64,000 nucleotides of DNA from Austropuccinia psidii (Eukaryota; Basidiomycota; Pucciniomycetes; Pucciniales; Sphaerophragmiaceae). The stretch covers positions 65,216,612 to 65,280,611 of the forward strand of contig JALGQZ010000004.1 of assembly GCA_023105745.1 (NCBI GenBank). Reading direction: 5' to 3'. Each line of letters opens with the position of its first letter. The first letter of the stretch is position 1. Below the pieces are notes generated by a model. The model did no database searches, was not told the origin of the DNA, and worked only from the letters and a program-made list of their open reading frames with translations. Positions 19,752 through 31,229 of this stretch are shown piece by piece. A program made the position numbers and the translations under genes.

Positions 19752-22700
19752 GTGGGAATCATGATGTGTTCAATGGTTCTCACTTATTTCCTTCAAGAGC
19801 ACAATTGTGCACTCTGAATACTAGTGTCAAGAAATCTTTAAAATTTCTTATTTTCTCTTCTGTCTCTGATATTTTTTATAGTATTCTCATTGATTCTGGT
19901 GCTACAAACTCTTTCATTGCAAAGAATTTTGTTCTCAAGTACTCATTGACTCTGTCAGAGCTCCCTGAAAAGATTCCTCTTTTCATCTTGGATTCTAATG
20001 AATCCCCTGCCTTGTTCATCACCCATTATACCAAGTGGGTAGCTGACTTGCCTTCCTTCCCAAGCTTTGAATGGGACTTCTTTATCATAGATTCACCCAA
20101 GGGAGAAGACCTGATATTGGGCTATGATTTCCTTTACCATTTTAATCCCATTATTGATTGGAAAAATGGATTGATCACCTATGATTCTAGTGGTATTATT
20201 CCTTCTACTAGTAATGACTTAGCCACTGCTGTCAAAAGTGTTGCTCTGGTCAGTGAAATTAAGACACCTTCCTTTCCTTCTTCTGTCCATATCCCTTCCA
20301 TTATTCCCTCTCAGTCATTACTTCCATCAAGAGATGAAGTCTTCAAAGAGATAAAGGATGTTGGAGAAGATGTTTCCATATCTTCACTTCATCTCTTTCA
20401 AGGGGATATGGACCTTCCTCCATTATCTTTTCATGCATCCCTGGAGGAGCAGTGGGATGAGGAGGAAGAGCCAGAAGAAATTGAAACTGTGTTGAAGGCT
20501 GTTCCTCCTGCTTATCAACAATATTTGGATGTATTCTCCAAGGTGAAAGCAGAGAAACTTCCTCCACACCGCGCCTGTGATCACCATATAGAATTGGAGG
20601 GTCTTCTACCTCCAATTGGTGTTATCTACTCATTATCAAATCAAGAGTCAGAAACACTGCGGGCCTACATTTCAGAGAATGTAGAGAAAGGTTTCATTAG
20701 ACCAAGATCCTCTTCAACAGGAGCACCTGTCCTTTTTGTCAATAAAAAGGATGGAGGTCTCCGTTTGTGTGTTGACTACCGCAAAGTCAATGCTGTAACT
20801 AGGAAGAACAGATACCCTGTTCCTCCTATGAACCAGCTCCTTACCATATTCAACGATTCCACTATCTTCTCCAAGATAGATTTGCGTGGTGCATATAACC
20901 TTCTGAGAATCAAAGAGGGGGATGAGCACTTAACTGCCTTTAGAACCAAATATGGTAGTTATGAGTATTTGGTCATGCCATTTGGTTTGACCAATGCTCC
21001 TGCTTCTTTCCAAAATCTAGTAAATGATATCTTTGCAGATTTTTTGGATGTGTTTGTTGTGGTTTATTTAGATGATATTATGGTCTTTTCCAGTTCTGAG
21101 GAGGAACATGTCAAACATGTGGCCTCTGTCCTCCAAAGACTGAGGGACAATAATCTGTTTGCCAAAGCCTCCAAGTGTGTGCTCCATGCCTCAAGTGTGG
21201 AATACTTGGGCTATGTTGTTTCAAGTGATGGCCTCAAGATGGATTTTTCCAAAGTTCAGCAAATCCTCAATTGGCCTAAGCCCAAAAACATCAAGGCCCT
21301 TCAATCTTTTCTTGGCTTTGCCAATTTTTATCGTTGTTTCATTAAAAATTATTCCAAAAAAATCACTTCTCTCACTTCCCTTCTCAAAAAAGATTCTCCT
21401 TTCATCTTCAATGAGGAAGCTCTTAGTCAGTTTCAAGCACTCAAAGAAGCTTTCACCTCTGCTCCTATCTTATCCCATTTCAATCCATCTCTACCTACTA
21501 TTGTAGAGACTGATGCTTCTGATTATGTGTTGGGCGCCGTACTGAGTCAGGTGAATGACTCTGGAAAGCATCCCATTGCATTTGATAGTTGCAAGCTCTT
21601 ACCAGCTGAACTCAACTATGAAATTCATGACAAGGAACTCCTTGGCATAGTTTGGGCTCTCAAGCGCTGGAGGGCATTTCTTCTTTCTCTTTCCAATCCT
21701 TTTGAGGTCTTGACAGACCACTCTTCCTTGAAGTATTTCATGTCTTCCAAAGTTCTTACTCGTCATCAGGCCCATTGGGCTGAATTTCTCTCAGAATTTC
21801 ATTTCACTATCACTTACTGCCCAGGCAGGCTGGCCACTTTACCAGATTCCTTGTCACGTTGGGATGACGTGTACCCAGAGAGGGGGGTGGACTTCATCAG
21901 CAAGAATCCTCAAAATTTTCATCAAGTACTTAAGCAAGATGGAATTAAAGAGTCAAGATTCTTCTCAATCAAAGTGGAAATTTTCTCAGATTTAGTGGAT
22001 AAGATTCAAAAAGAAGTATGGCAAGACAAAGACTATAAAGAAATACTCAAGCAACTAGCAAGAGGTGAATCAGTTCCAGATTATTCTCTTGAACCTCAAG
22101 CCAAGTTATTATTATTCAAAGATAGAGTGGTAATCCCAAGCAATGAAGAACTTCAACTCAATATTCTTCAAAAGCGTCATGACTCACCATTGGCTGGCCA
22201 TCCTGGCCAGGAGAAGACCCTCAAGCTCATCAAGAGGGATTTTTATTGGGCTGGCATGAATCAATTCATCAAGGACTATGTGTCCTCATATCAGCAATGT
22301 TCAAGAAACAAGAACATTCATCACAAGAAGTTTGGATTACTCAAGCCTCTTTCAATTCCGTCTGGTCCTTGGAATTCATTATCAATGGACTTCATCACTC
22401 AATTGCCACTGTCAGACAACTTTGATTCAATTTTAGTAGTTGTGGACAGATTCTCAAAAATGGCAATCTTCATTCCAACTTATGGCACAATCACTGCTCT
22501 GGATTTAGCTCAAATCTTCATTAGTCATGTATTTTCCAAGCATGGACTTCCAGTCAGTATTGTCAGTGATAGAGGATCATTATTTGTTTCATCATTTTGG
22601 ACTCAATTGTGTCAGCAGCTCAAGATATCAAGAGATCTTTCAACTGCCTTTCACCCTGAAACAGATGGACAGACAGAGAGGGTAAATCAGATACTAGGAC

Positions 22701-23454
22701 AGTACCTTCGGATGTATGTCAGCTATCATCAAGATGACTGGTACACCTGGCTCCCTCTGGCTGAATTTGCCTATAATAATGCAGAACACTCATCAACCAA
22801 GCAATCACCTCTTTTTTCACCATTTATGGAAGAAATCCCAGCTTTGACTCAATCCATATTTCTCAAGACTCACCTGCTGGAAAGTTATCAACAAAACTCC
22901 AATCAGTACAGCAAGTTGTCAAAGAAGAATTAGAGTCAGCAATAAGGAGATTAAAGAAGTATGCAGATAGAAATAGAGCAATTCCACCTGATTTCCAACC
23001 GGGGGACAAAGTATGGCTAGCTTCCAAGAACATCAAGGCAAAAAGACCCACCAAGAAATTATCAGAAAGATGGTTGGGACCTTTTGAAGTTCTGAAGAAG
23101 ATTGGCAGCCATGCATATCACCTCCAGTTGCCTCAGCAATGGAAGACAGTTCACCCTGTATTCCATGTGTCCTTATTAGAACCAGTCAAGCATTCAACTA
23201 TCCCAAATCGTCATCAATTGCCGCCACCACCAGTTTTAGTGGAGGAGCAAGAAGAATGGGAAGTGGCTCAGTTTCTGGACTCAAAACTCAAAAGAGGTAA
23301 ATTATGGTATCTTGTAGAGTGGAAAGGATTCAGTGAAGACCTAGAAAGAACCACTTGGGAACCAGCTTCAAACCTTACCAACTCACCAGATCTTGTCAAG
23401 GACTTCCATTCATTGTATCCAGACAAGCCTGGTCCAAATACCTCAAGAGTTTGA
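19746..23454 (+). pseudogene. pol: Element A pol (protease, RT, RNase H, integrase, chromodomain), one frameshift
   Basis: Reached by -1 frameshift from gag. Counting from codon 19766: protease DSGA at 43-46; RT motif A Asp at 372 (SKIDLRGAYNLL) and YLDD at 434-437; RNase H starts near TDASDY (Asp 583), with DKELLG and LTDHSSL following. The integrase zinc finger has HDSPLAGH but SSYQQC instead of SSCQQC, so its first Cys (residue 842) is Tyr. The DDE core is SMDFITQL, SDRGSLF and QTER, with exactly 35 residues between the second Asp and Glu. A frameshift in the T-run near 22808-22815 (six T where C has four) ends the main frame at 22931-22933. The correct frame resumes and carries WLGPFEVL (GPF motif) and chromodomain YLVEWKGFSEDLERTTWEP, ending at 23452-23454. 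Confidence 0.95.
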
Positions 23455-24588
23455 TTTATGGTTCTTGGTGGGGAGAAGAAGTTATGAAAGTAAGTTCCTC
23501 TCCTGGCATGCACCTTTAAGGGGGTATTCTACCCATATGTTGTTGTAAGCATCACCTTGGCCACTTTGTGAGCAATTGTCAATTCTTTGGATAGGCTCAG
23601 GAAGCATACAACACCAATACCCCCCGATTTGGACCTTATCAAGATATGGCCAAATATTCCTTTCTTTCTTTTTATTTATCATTTCAATTTATGCCAATCA
23701 TCATAATTCAAGACATTAATTACTTCAAGTCATTTACGGCATTCCTTTTCAGAAGTCATTTATGGCAATCTTTTTCAATTTTATGGTGCTTGGTGGGGAG
23801 TGGAAGTTATGAAAGTAAGTTCCATCTCTTGGTATGCATCCCTGAGGGTTCTACTTCTTGTAAAACATCACCTTGGCCACTCTGTGAGCATCAAATGCTT
23901 GGTTTTGATTTTTCAGACACTTTTTGGCCAGAATCAAGCAACTCACCACAAAAAGGACCAACCATCAGGATATTTTCTTTATTTCTTTCTTTACTCTCAT
24001 TTTCTCTTATTCTTTTATTTCTTCTTTCTTTATTTACTTGTATAATTCCTTTTATTTTCTTTATTTCTTTTAGAGCAGCAACATCCACCTCCAAATCGCG
24101 TATTGGGAGGTTCCTTCATTTTTATTTTACTTTTACATATTTTATTTCATTTATTAGTATTTATAAGAGTATGAATAGAAGCCAAACCAAACACAAACAA
24201 GAACAAACTACTGTTCTAACACCACCCAAATCATCAAAGTTCATGGGGATTCAGTCATCAACTCATGACAAATACCCAAGCAGAAGGGTCAGGACGTCAA
24301 ATCAGTCCACGTCAAATTCAGAGAAAACCCTCAAGGAAGTGTGCCATAACTCAATTGCGCCCCCCCACTCAAGCCCTCAAGGTGAATACTCAAAGCCCTC
24401 CTTGGGCTGGATTCATCACCCAGGGCCTCCCCTGCAACTTTGGGGAGGCCATGGTCTTGGTGGTCCTGGACCCCCCAATGGGTCCAGGCCATGTAGGTGA
24501 AGTTATGGGTCAAAGGGCCAATCTATGGTCCACAGCAAATTTGGGCCCAGGGGCCTCCAATAGCCCCCACGGACCACAGACCGCGGCG

Positions 24589-24606
24589 TACGGTCCGCGG
24601 ACCGTA
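24589..24606. repeat. 18-bp perfect palindrome TACGGTCCGCGGACCGTA
   Basis: Both halves pair exactly. It is CpG-dense within a CpG-poor element and is preceded by ACCGCGG at 24580. It lies in the element A 3' UTR. Confidence 0.9.
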
Positions 24607-25258
24607 GGACCCCAAGGAAGTAAAATGGCCAATAATGGCCTAATAGGCCCAGGAATCCCATAATACCCTAAATGGCCATAGATGGCCATAGGTCAAGAAA
24701 TCAACCATAATCACCCAGAACCTCAAAATGGCCAGAAATGGCCATATGCTCTAATATGACCAAAGATAACCAAGAAGACCAAATAGGCCAAAAGGGCCAT
24801 AAGGGCATGATCCATCCAGACCTACCATAGCAAGGGCCACAGCCTAAGATTGTTATGGAGGGCCATTGAGGCAGTTTTTTCAAATCCAATGGGGACAAGA
24901 CCCCTGAACTCACTTTTTATAAATCCTTCTGATTAAGTCTGGCCAGATGGGTACACTTCATATACTCATCTGGCCCCATTTTTTGAGCACAGGAGCTCAG
25001 TGGCCATCCATTTGGGATACAACCCAAGGCCAGGCCCTAAGGACAAGAAAACTCACTGAATCAGAAGAAAAGTTTAGTCCAAAGTGGGGTACTTACTCAA
25101 AGTTAAAAGAAGGGGGGAAAATAAATTTAATTGACAGAGAAGAGTTGAAGAAGGATTTCAAAATAATGGTCAAAAGAAGACTTTTTGAAGGAGTGTGTGG
25201 GGTATTGAGATGCCACTCAATAATGGCAGGGTATTATGGTATTCAGGAGCCCACCAGT

Positions 25259-25274
25259 TTCAAGAGGGGGATAC
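25259..25274 (+). other. Element A polypurine tract
   Basis: CAAGAGGGGGATAC directly precedes the 3' LTR. D has the matching AAGAGGGGGATAC, and B has AAGGTGGGGGTAC. Confidence 0.8.
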
Positions 25275-26024
25275 TGTAACAACCATCCATCAGGGGTAAG
25301 GGTATTCATTCATACACCCCGAATCAGCAAATCCAGTATCTGCATCAGCATTCAGTTTCAGCAATCTTCATTCTGAAACATGCATACAGCTTGGTACATC
25401 AATACAGCCTGTCAATACCTGTACAGGTTGGATTCACCCAATACAGTTTCAATACACCAGTATGGAACTGTATGATCACTCAAATACACCACAACTCTTG
25501 TACAGGTTCTGTACAGCTGTACAGGACCTGTATTGGCCAGACTAAATTCAATCACCAATTATTCTCATGAAAATTCTTCCTCTGGATCAGGGCTGGTGAT
25601 TCTCACATATACCAGCCCCTCTTTCTCCCCCCTGGGGACTTTTCCCCAGTTAATTAATTTAGTTTATTTATTGTTTTATAATTATTCTTATCCTTATAAT
25701 TGGGTATTATAATTATTTAATTTTAAGTTAGTCTTTGCCTTTTCTCTCTTCCCCGGTACAGTATGAGCTGGGTGGCCATATCCTTATTAACCCTTCTCTT
25801 TCCATTCTGACAGGTTGAAACAGTGGACTTGGACTTGTTTGTGGTTGGCTCTTCTATTTCTTACTCTTACTTCTTGTTGCTGCTTTTCTTATATTTATTC
25901 TTTTAGCAATTTATCTTTAACACTCTTCAGTGTATTCCTTCTTACCATATCTTTGGGCCCTCCATAGGTGAGTCCCAGTTTACTGAGTGCCAGGCCCTCT
26001 TCACTTCGAAGAGCCCCTGTGACA
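25275..26024 (+). repeat. Element A 3' LTR (750 bp)
   Basis: Starts TGTAACAACC and ends CCTGTGACA. Hairpin and primer sequence recur at 25632-25661. It is followed by the target duplication GGAGG (26025-26029). Confidence 0.95.
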
Positions 26025-26029
26025 GGAGG

Positions 26030-27150
26030 AAATAGAGGTAAAAAGAGCTCTATATATAGCAAAATCATTCTCATTAGAGTCCAGAAGGCTTTTAATAGAT
26101 TTTTAATGACTTTATCCACTGGAATTGATCAGTATTTCAAGGCTTAGTGGTGATTAAATCATAATTAAACAATTTTATCTCATTATTATGCCATTATTTA
26201 GAGTTATCACTATAACTCCAAGTTTTCTGACATTGTAGGCTTGGAAGAAGTCTAAAATTTGTGAATTTTATTAGGTTTAATCAACATGAACTAGTATTCA
26301 CCAATTCTATCACTTATATAACTATAAATCTTCAAATAAGATCACAATGTGTGATCATAAATGATCAAATTTAAGCTTAAACTTTGATCATTGATAACTT
26401 TTATGTTATACATGCTACAGTCATTCAGGGAGTTAATTCTGATAGCTTGGAATTTTATTACCAATCTTCCAAAAGAATTTCATCATGTCATCAAAACCCT
26501 ATTTTTGATGATTTTTCTTGCAACTCATCTTTTCTGTTGAAGTTTACTATTTCAAACTTCAAAACATTATTTCAAGAGGTTATACCTTAAATATGATTAT
26601 AAAAATTATATAATTCTTCACATATGAGCTAGTAAAATATGAATATATCTTATTTTTTTCATGTTTGGACCATTTGCACAACAAAGTGGTCAACAGCTAT
26701 AACTATTTTGATCAATAGACCCTTCTAATTTATAACCTTGTTTATAACTTGGCAGATGAAGTTTATATCTGTATTTTTTACAGTAATTATGTGGAAACTT
26801 TTTTTGTTCAACTCAACTCTCTATCATGTATAATTCAAAAGATATGAGCTGAAAACCATGAATATATGCCCTGATCATAAAAGTGCAAATGTTCAGGGTA
26901 TATCAGAAAGTATTGAATTTTCAGATATGAGATAAAAGTTTCATATGTGTAGGGTTTCATGGGGAATCCAATGGCTCAATTTATTTCACATGTTAATTCA
27001 TATATTTCTGATATAACCTAGATTTTATTCTCTTTTATGGAATTTTTACTTATTTCAAGATAAAAATTCCAATTCTTATCAAAAATGAGTATTTTAAAGT
27101 TTTGTTTGTGACCTTTATGGATATGTGGTCATATCTCAAAGTCTTATAGT
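26030..27150. other. AT-rich spacer, no gene
   Basis: Continues the DNA interrupted by element A. No coding frame or repeat that I can identify. Confidence 0.5.
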
Positions 27151-28017
27151 CTTCAACCCTCCTAGAAGCTTTGAAGGGCTCCAAATATCTTCCAGAAATC
27201 TTGCTGAAGGGTCTTGTTGTCTTGATTTTTTTGTGGCTAGCCATACTTCTTTCTCAAGTTGGAAATCAGGTGGAATTTTCCTATTTTCATCTGCATATGT
27301 CTTAAAATGTTGGATTTCTTACTTCAATTATAATTTGACAAATTGCTTTACTGATTGGATTTTTGTCAATAACTTTGCAGAAGGTTTGTCTTGAGAAATA
27401 TGGATTCATTTAAAACTGCAATTTCTGTCATAAATGGTTAAAAATGATTTTTTTTTGATGAATGTTCTGAATTATTGAAGTATAATTAAGGCAGAGGAAG
27501 CCAGGTGTGCTAGTCATATTTATGGTAACTGAGATATGTCCAAAGATACTGTTATAGAGTCTGATATATCCACCCTTTCTATCCATATGTTTCAGGATGG
27601 AATGAAATTTAAATATATCTTGATATCTTGAGCTTCTGACATAAATTGGTGGAGAAAGGTGAAAGAATAAGAAATAAACGATCACTGGAAATAATGATTG
27701 GAAGGCCATGGTTTATAAGGATTTGATCTGAGTAAAAGGGAGTGATTTTTGAATGAGCTAGAATAAAGATTGCCATTTTTAAAGAAAATCCACAGAAACT
27801 AAAATAGAATTAAAGCTGCTGGAAAGTGAAAATTGTGAGATAAAGTACATTAATAATTAACTCCAAGGACCAGATGGAATTTGAAGAGGATTGAGTAATC
27901 TTGTTTTTGGGAATTTCTGACATGAGAACACATAGTCCTTAATAAATTGGTTCATAGCAGGAAAAGAAAAATAACTCTTGATGAGATCAAGGGTCTTCTC
28001 TTATTGAGGGTGGCCAG
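27150..28017 (-). pseudogene. Element G: decayed Gypsy integrase relic
   Basis: Minus-strand similarity to the A/B integrase runs from the zinc-finger region next to 28017 (matching AGHPGQEKT, then FIKDYV) through the core (HTWLPL, NNSEHSSKK near 27480) to the GPF-motif region near 27170. Stops and frame changes are frequent. It is cut on its upstream side by the E1 LTR at 28018 and loses similarity below about 27150. Confidence 0.72.
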
Positions 28018-29018
28018 TGTCACAACCATGGGAAAGAACCCACCCTACTTGGTGTTTATGGCAATTCTAGCCTGTACCAATTTATGGCCAATTGGCCCCT
28101 GATGGTGTGAAAAGGCCTTTGGGCTACACACATATATTCTGGCTGTATCCTGATACATTGGCCCTCTTGGCTGCTTCTCCACCTCACCAGACCCCAGGCC
28201 AATACCACTTAATTTGGGCCTGGGGGATCTTTGGCCACTTTAACCGCCTTCAGGGCCTCTGGCCCACCCCCTTTGATTAGGGGCTTTGGCCTTTTTGATC
28301 CATTGAGGCCCCTTTTGGGTTAAAGAAGCTAAAGGGGCAGACCTGTGTCCCACCTGGCCGCATTTTGGTCCACCAATAACAAAAGACAAAAATGGCCCAA
28401 AAAGCCTCAATTGGCCATGGACCACCAAAGTGCAAGGCATAGCCTCTAGAAGCCACCAGTAACTTTCAGAAGGGGTTCCCCTCAAGACAAGGGAAAACCA
28501 TCCCCAGCCATGGATCCAGCAATGTAGTAACAAGGAATGGAGCATATATGGTATTATACACCATTATGCACCATTTTCCCTCAGCAATCTAATGGTTACA
28601 CTATCAAGATTCCATTTTATCATTTTATGTCAAGTCACCAGTCCATCATTCCATTTCAAAGGAAGAATCCAGTCACTCAATCTTGAAATACATGGTGATG
28701 TCCACAAGAGTCTTTGAGGACACCAATCACCTAGCCCTTCAGGTGTTTGTCTTTTCCATTCAACAGTATTCCCCCAAGGGAATACTGGCCCAGGATTCTT
28801 CAAGGGAAATTTCAAGAGGTTGTTGTTTATCAAATCAGTTGTCAAGGAATAAAGAGCTCCAGAACACCTTGGAAAACTCAATTGGTTCATACAGGCTGTA
28901 TTCAGGCAGCCTGTATGGAATTTTGCCTTTTGGGTCAATTAATTTTCCACTTTTGGGATTCAAGGCACACAGTTCATTCTCAAGATGGCCAGATCTGTAT
29001 TTTCGCAAAATGATCAAT
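28018..29018 (+). repeat. Element E1 5' LTR, first part
   Basis: Starts TGTCACAACCATGGG. It has the GGCC-rich head, the TGGTATTATACACCA block (about 28545) and a perfect palindrome with arms CAGTATTCCC and GGGAATACTG (28764-28787). It is interrupted after GATCAAT by element B. The uninterrupted equivalent is in E2 (TAGTCAATACAGCTGG, about 56985-57000). Confidence 0.85.
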
Positions 29019-30428
29019 TGTCACAGGGGCTCTTGGACATAAATACAAGAGTGGCCTGGCACTCAGCAATCAGGGAACTCACTTTTAAGACTCCAAAGAA
29101 TAAAGGAGATAAAAATAAAAGAATAAATTCCTCTAAGAAATATGCAGGTACAAAGATGAGATGCAATGAGAGGAAAGAGAAGCCAAATGGCCAAAGAGCC
29201 AACCAAGTAAGTCCTTAATCACTGTTTCAACCTGCCAAAATGAACAATGAAATTAGTAAGGATATGACCACCAAGTATCCATTGACAGGCGAAGAAAGAA
29301 AAATAGAAAAGGTGCTAAATGACTGACTTGATAATATCAGTATTCACTTAACAAAAATGATAAGATAAATAAAGATAAAATAAAATCAAAATATATTAAT
29401 TAACTGGGGAAAAACCCCCCAGGGTGGAAAGGGTAGCCGGTATATGTGAAAAGCTGGGAGCTTGAGTTCTTCAGGCTGAAAACTGATCTGTATTGATCCT
29501 TGAGGCTGTATTGATTGTTTTGGGAATTGATACAGTGGGCTAATATTGGAATTGAATTGGGTTTAATGAATTTCCCATGCTTGAAAATGAAATACAGTTC
29601 TTGATGGATCCAGACTGTATTGAAATGAATATGGTTTCCAAGATCGATTGAGTGGGGCTTTGACACTTGACGATTGAATGAATGAATGAATGAACTGCCT
29701 GTTGAATCCCTTGAGAATGGTTGAACAGTATTTCCTTGGAGGAATACTGTGAATGAAATTATCCAATGATGTCTTGATGGCGTGATTGGTCTTTGACGCT
29801 GAAACACTTGCTCTTGAGCCTTGATGAGTCCTCTGAATGATTGGGTGCCCTAATGATGTGAGGATATGTTGGAATGTTGAAATGACCATTTGATATTTCC
29901 ACCATTGAATTTCTGTTGAAAAATGATGCACAATGATATATAACATCATTTATGGCATATTGGTTCATCGGAAAGAAGATTACATCCAAAGGTCTTGAGA
30001 TGGAAAGACAGAGGGGAAAAAGATGGATGGGTTGGCTTCAGAGCTTGGAAAGGTATTTCCAGGTCTTTTGGGGTTTTTGGCCACTTTTGGGTTCGGAGTC
30101 AAAAACTGGCCCAAAGGGTGGGAAAATGTCTTTTGGACACTTTGCGTCAAAGTGCACATTATGAGCCCAAATGGCCAGAAACAGCCATTTGGGCCATTTC
30201 CCCTGGTTTTGAGGGAAATGACCAGAAATACCCATTTGGGCATAAATTTCCGCTATGGCTTCTGGATTGAGGTGAAGGGCCATGAAGGCCCCAAGAGACA
30301 AATGGTCCATAACATGATGAGGTGGCCATATTGGCCCCTGGTGAAGGATATGGCCAATTGGCCATAGAAGGACTGTGGCTTGATATGCCATACGGAGATC
30401 CAAGGATGGAATTGCCATGGTTGTGACA
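29019..30428 (-). repeat. Element B 3' LTR (1410 bp)
   Basis: On the minus strand starts TGTCACAACCATGG (30428) and ends AGAGCCCCTGTGACA (29019). It contains CAATACAG octamers and the hairpin/primer region (29392-29422). Relative to the 5' LTR it lacks about 26 bp of GCGCAAAAATGCAC-like sequence near 30155. Confidence 0.94.
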
Positions 30429-31229
30429 GTACCCCCACCTTGAAATGGTGAGCTCCTGCGCACCAATACAAGTTGAAGCCTGTTGAGGCTATTGGAAGGG
30501 ATTGAGAGTGGGATAGAGGAAAGATCTTTTAAGAGGAAAATAAAATAATAACCAATATTGAAAATTTTTCATATGACGCAGGACTTGCTTGATCTTCTTT
30601 TGAGATTGGCTTCATGATTGATGATGTTGTAATGAATGAATATTCTTCAAAATGAATTTTGATATGATAAAGTGAAAATGAAAATAAAATTTAATATAAA
30701 TAATGAAAATTAAAATACAAGAAAGAGAAAATAGAAAAGAAAAATGAAGTGAATCTTGAGGAGGTTCCAATCTTCATCACAGAGGTTGATAACTGGTTTT
30801 GAAATCGGCCAAGGACCTGGAAAGAGAAATTTGATGCCAGGTGCTCACAAAGTGGCCAAGGTGATGTTTTGAAAAGATTGTAGACCCCTCAGGGAGGTAC
30901 ACAACAGGAGAGGAACTTACTTTTGGTAGTTACCACTCCCGCCAGTGCCATAAAAATGAAACAAAAAATGTTGAAGTAATGAATTTTAAGTTGAAGTCTT
31001 GGAAATGAATTGAAAAGTGAATGGCCCTTTGTCCCAAGTGAAAATGGGCATAAGATTGGAAATGAAGTTGAAAGCCATGCCAAAGATCTGTGTCCAAAAT
31101 TGCAAAGTACTCACAGAGTGGCCAAGGTGATGCTTACAACAATAAAAAGAGTAGAATACCCCTAAAGGTGCATACCAGGAGTGGGACTTACTTTTGATAA
31201 TTCCTCTCCCCACCAAGCACCATAATGAA
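30429..31229 (-). other. Element B polypurine tract and 3' UTR with duplicated motif
   Basis: Just upstream of the 3' LTR, read on the minus strand, is TTTCAAGGTGGGGGTAC. The 3' UTR holds both copies of the ~110-bp motif (31225-31108 and 30957-30842), each with AAAAGTAAGT and CATCACCTTGGCCACT. Confidence 0.82.

Larger units (their letters stand above)
23455..25274 (+). other. Element A 3' UTR with duplicated motif and GGCC-rich tract
   Basis: 1.8 kb between pol and the 3' LTR without a credible gene. Two copies of a ~110-bp motif lie at 23455-23574 and 23779-23890, each with TTGGTGGGGAG, GAAAGTAAGTTCC and CATCACCTTGGCCACT. From 24400 to 24900 it is rich in GGCC and TGGCCA and includes an 18-bp perfect GC palindrome. 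A 284-codon open frame (23646-24500) crosses these non-coding motifs and is probably chance. Confidence 0.8.
16882..26024 (+). mobile_element. Element A: complete chromodomain Ty3/Gypsy retrotransposon (9.14 kb)
   Basis: Two LTRs bound a full internal region (leader, gag, pol, long 3' UTR). The 5-bp target duplication GGAGG is seen at 16877-16881 and 26025-26029. LTR ends are TGTAACAACC and CCTGTGACA. By eye the LTRs differ by about a dozen substitutions, a 13-bp deletion and a 20-bp insertion, so this is not a very recent insertion. The integrase has a GPF motif and a C-terminal chromodomain, which places it among chromoviruses. The priming signal fits the Tf1/sushi group. Three lesions make this copy non-autonomous: a gag nonsense codon, an integrase zinc-finger change and a pol frameshift. 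Confidence 0.95.

Noticed and set aside
22808..22826. A and B both lose the integrase frame in the same direction at nearly the same place, suggesting a programmed -1 shift
   Set aside because: The sites differ (a T-run in A, an A-run in B), neither is shared, and element C is in frame there. Independent homopolymer indels are simpler.
23646..24500. 284-codon plus-strand open frame in the element A 3' UTR
   Set aside because: It crosses the duplicated UTR motif and the GGCC tract, has low-complexity composition and no counterpart in B, C or D.
29400..30466. Several overlapping frames in the B LTRs, duplicated at 37327-38393
   Set aside because: They lie wholly inside LTRs on both strands; the duplication is the LTR pair, not a gene family.
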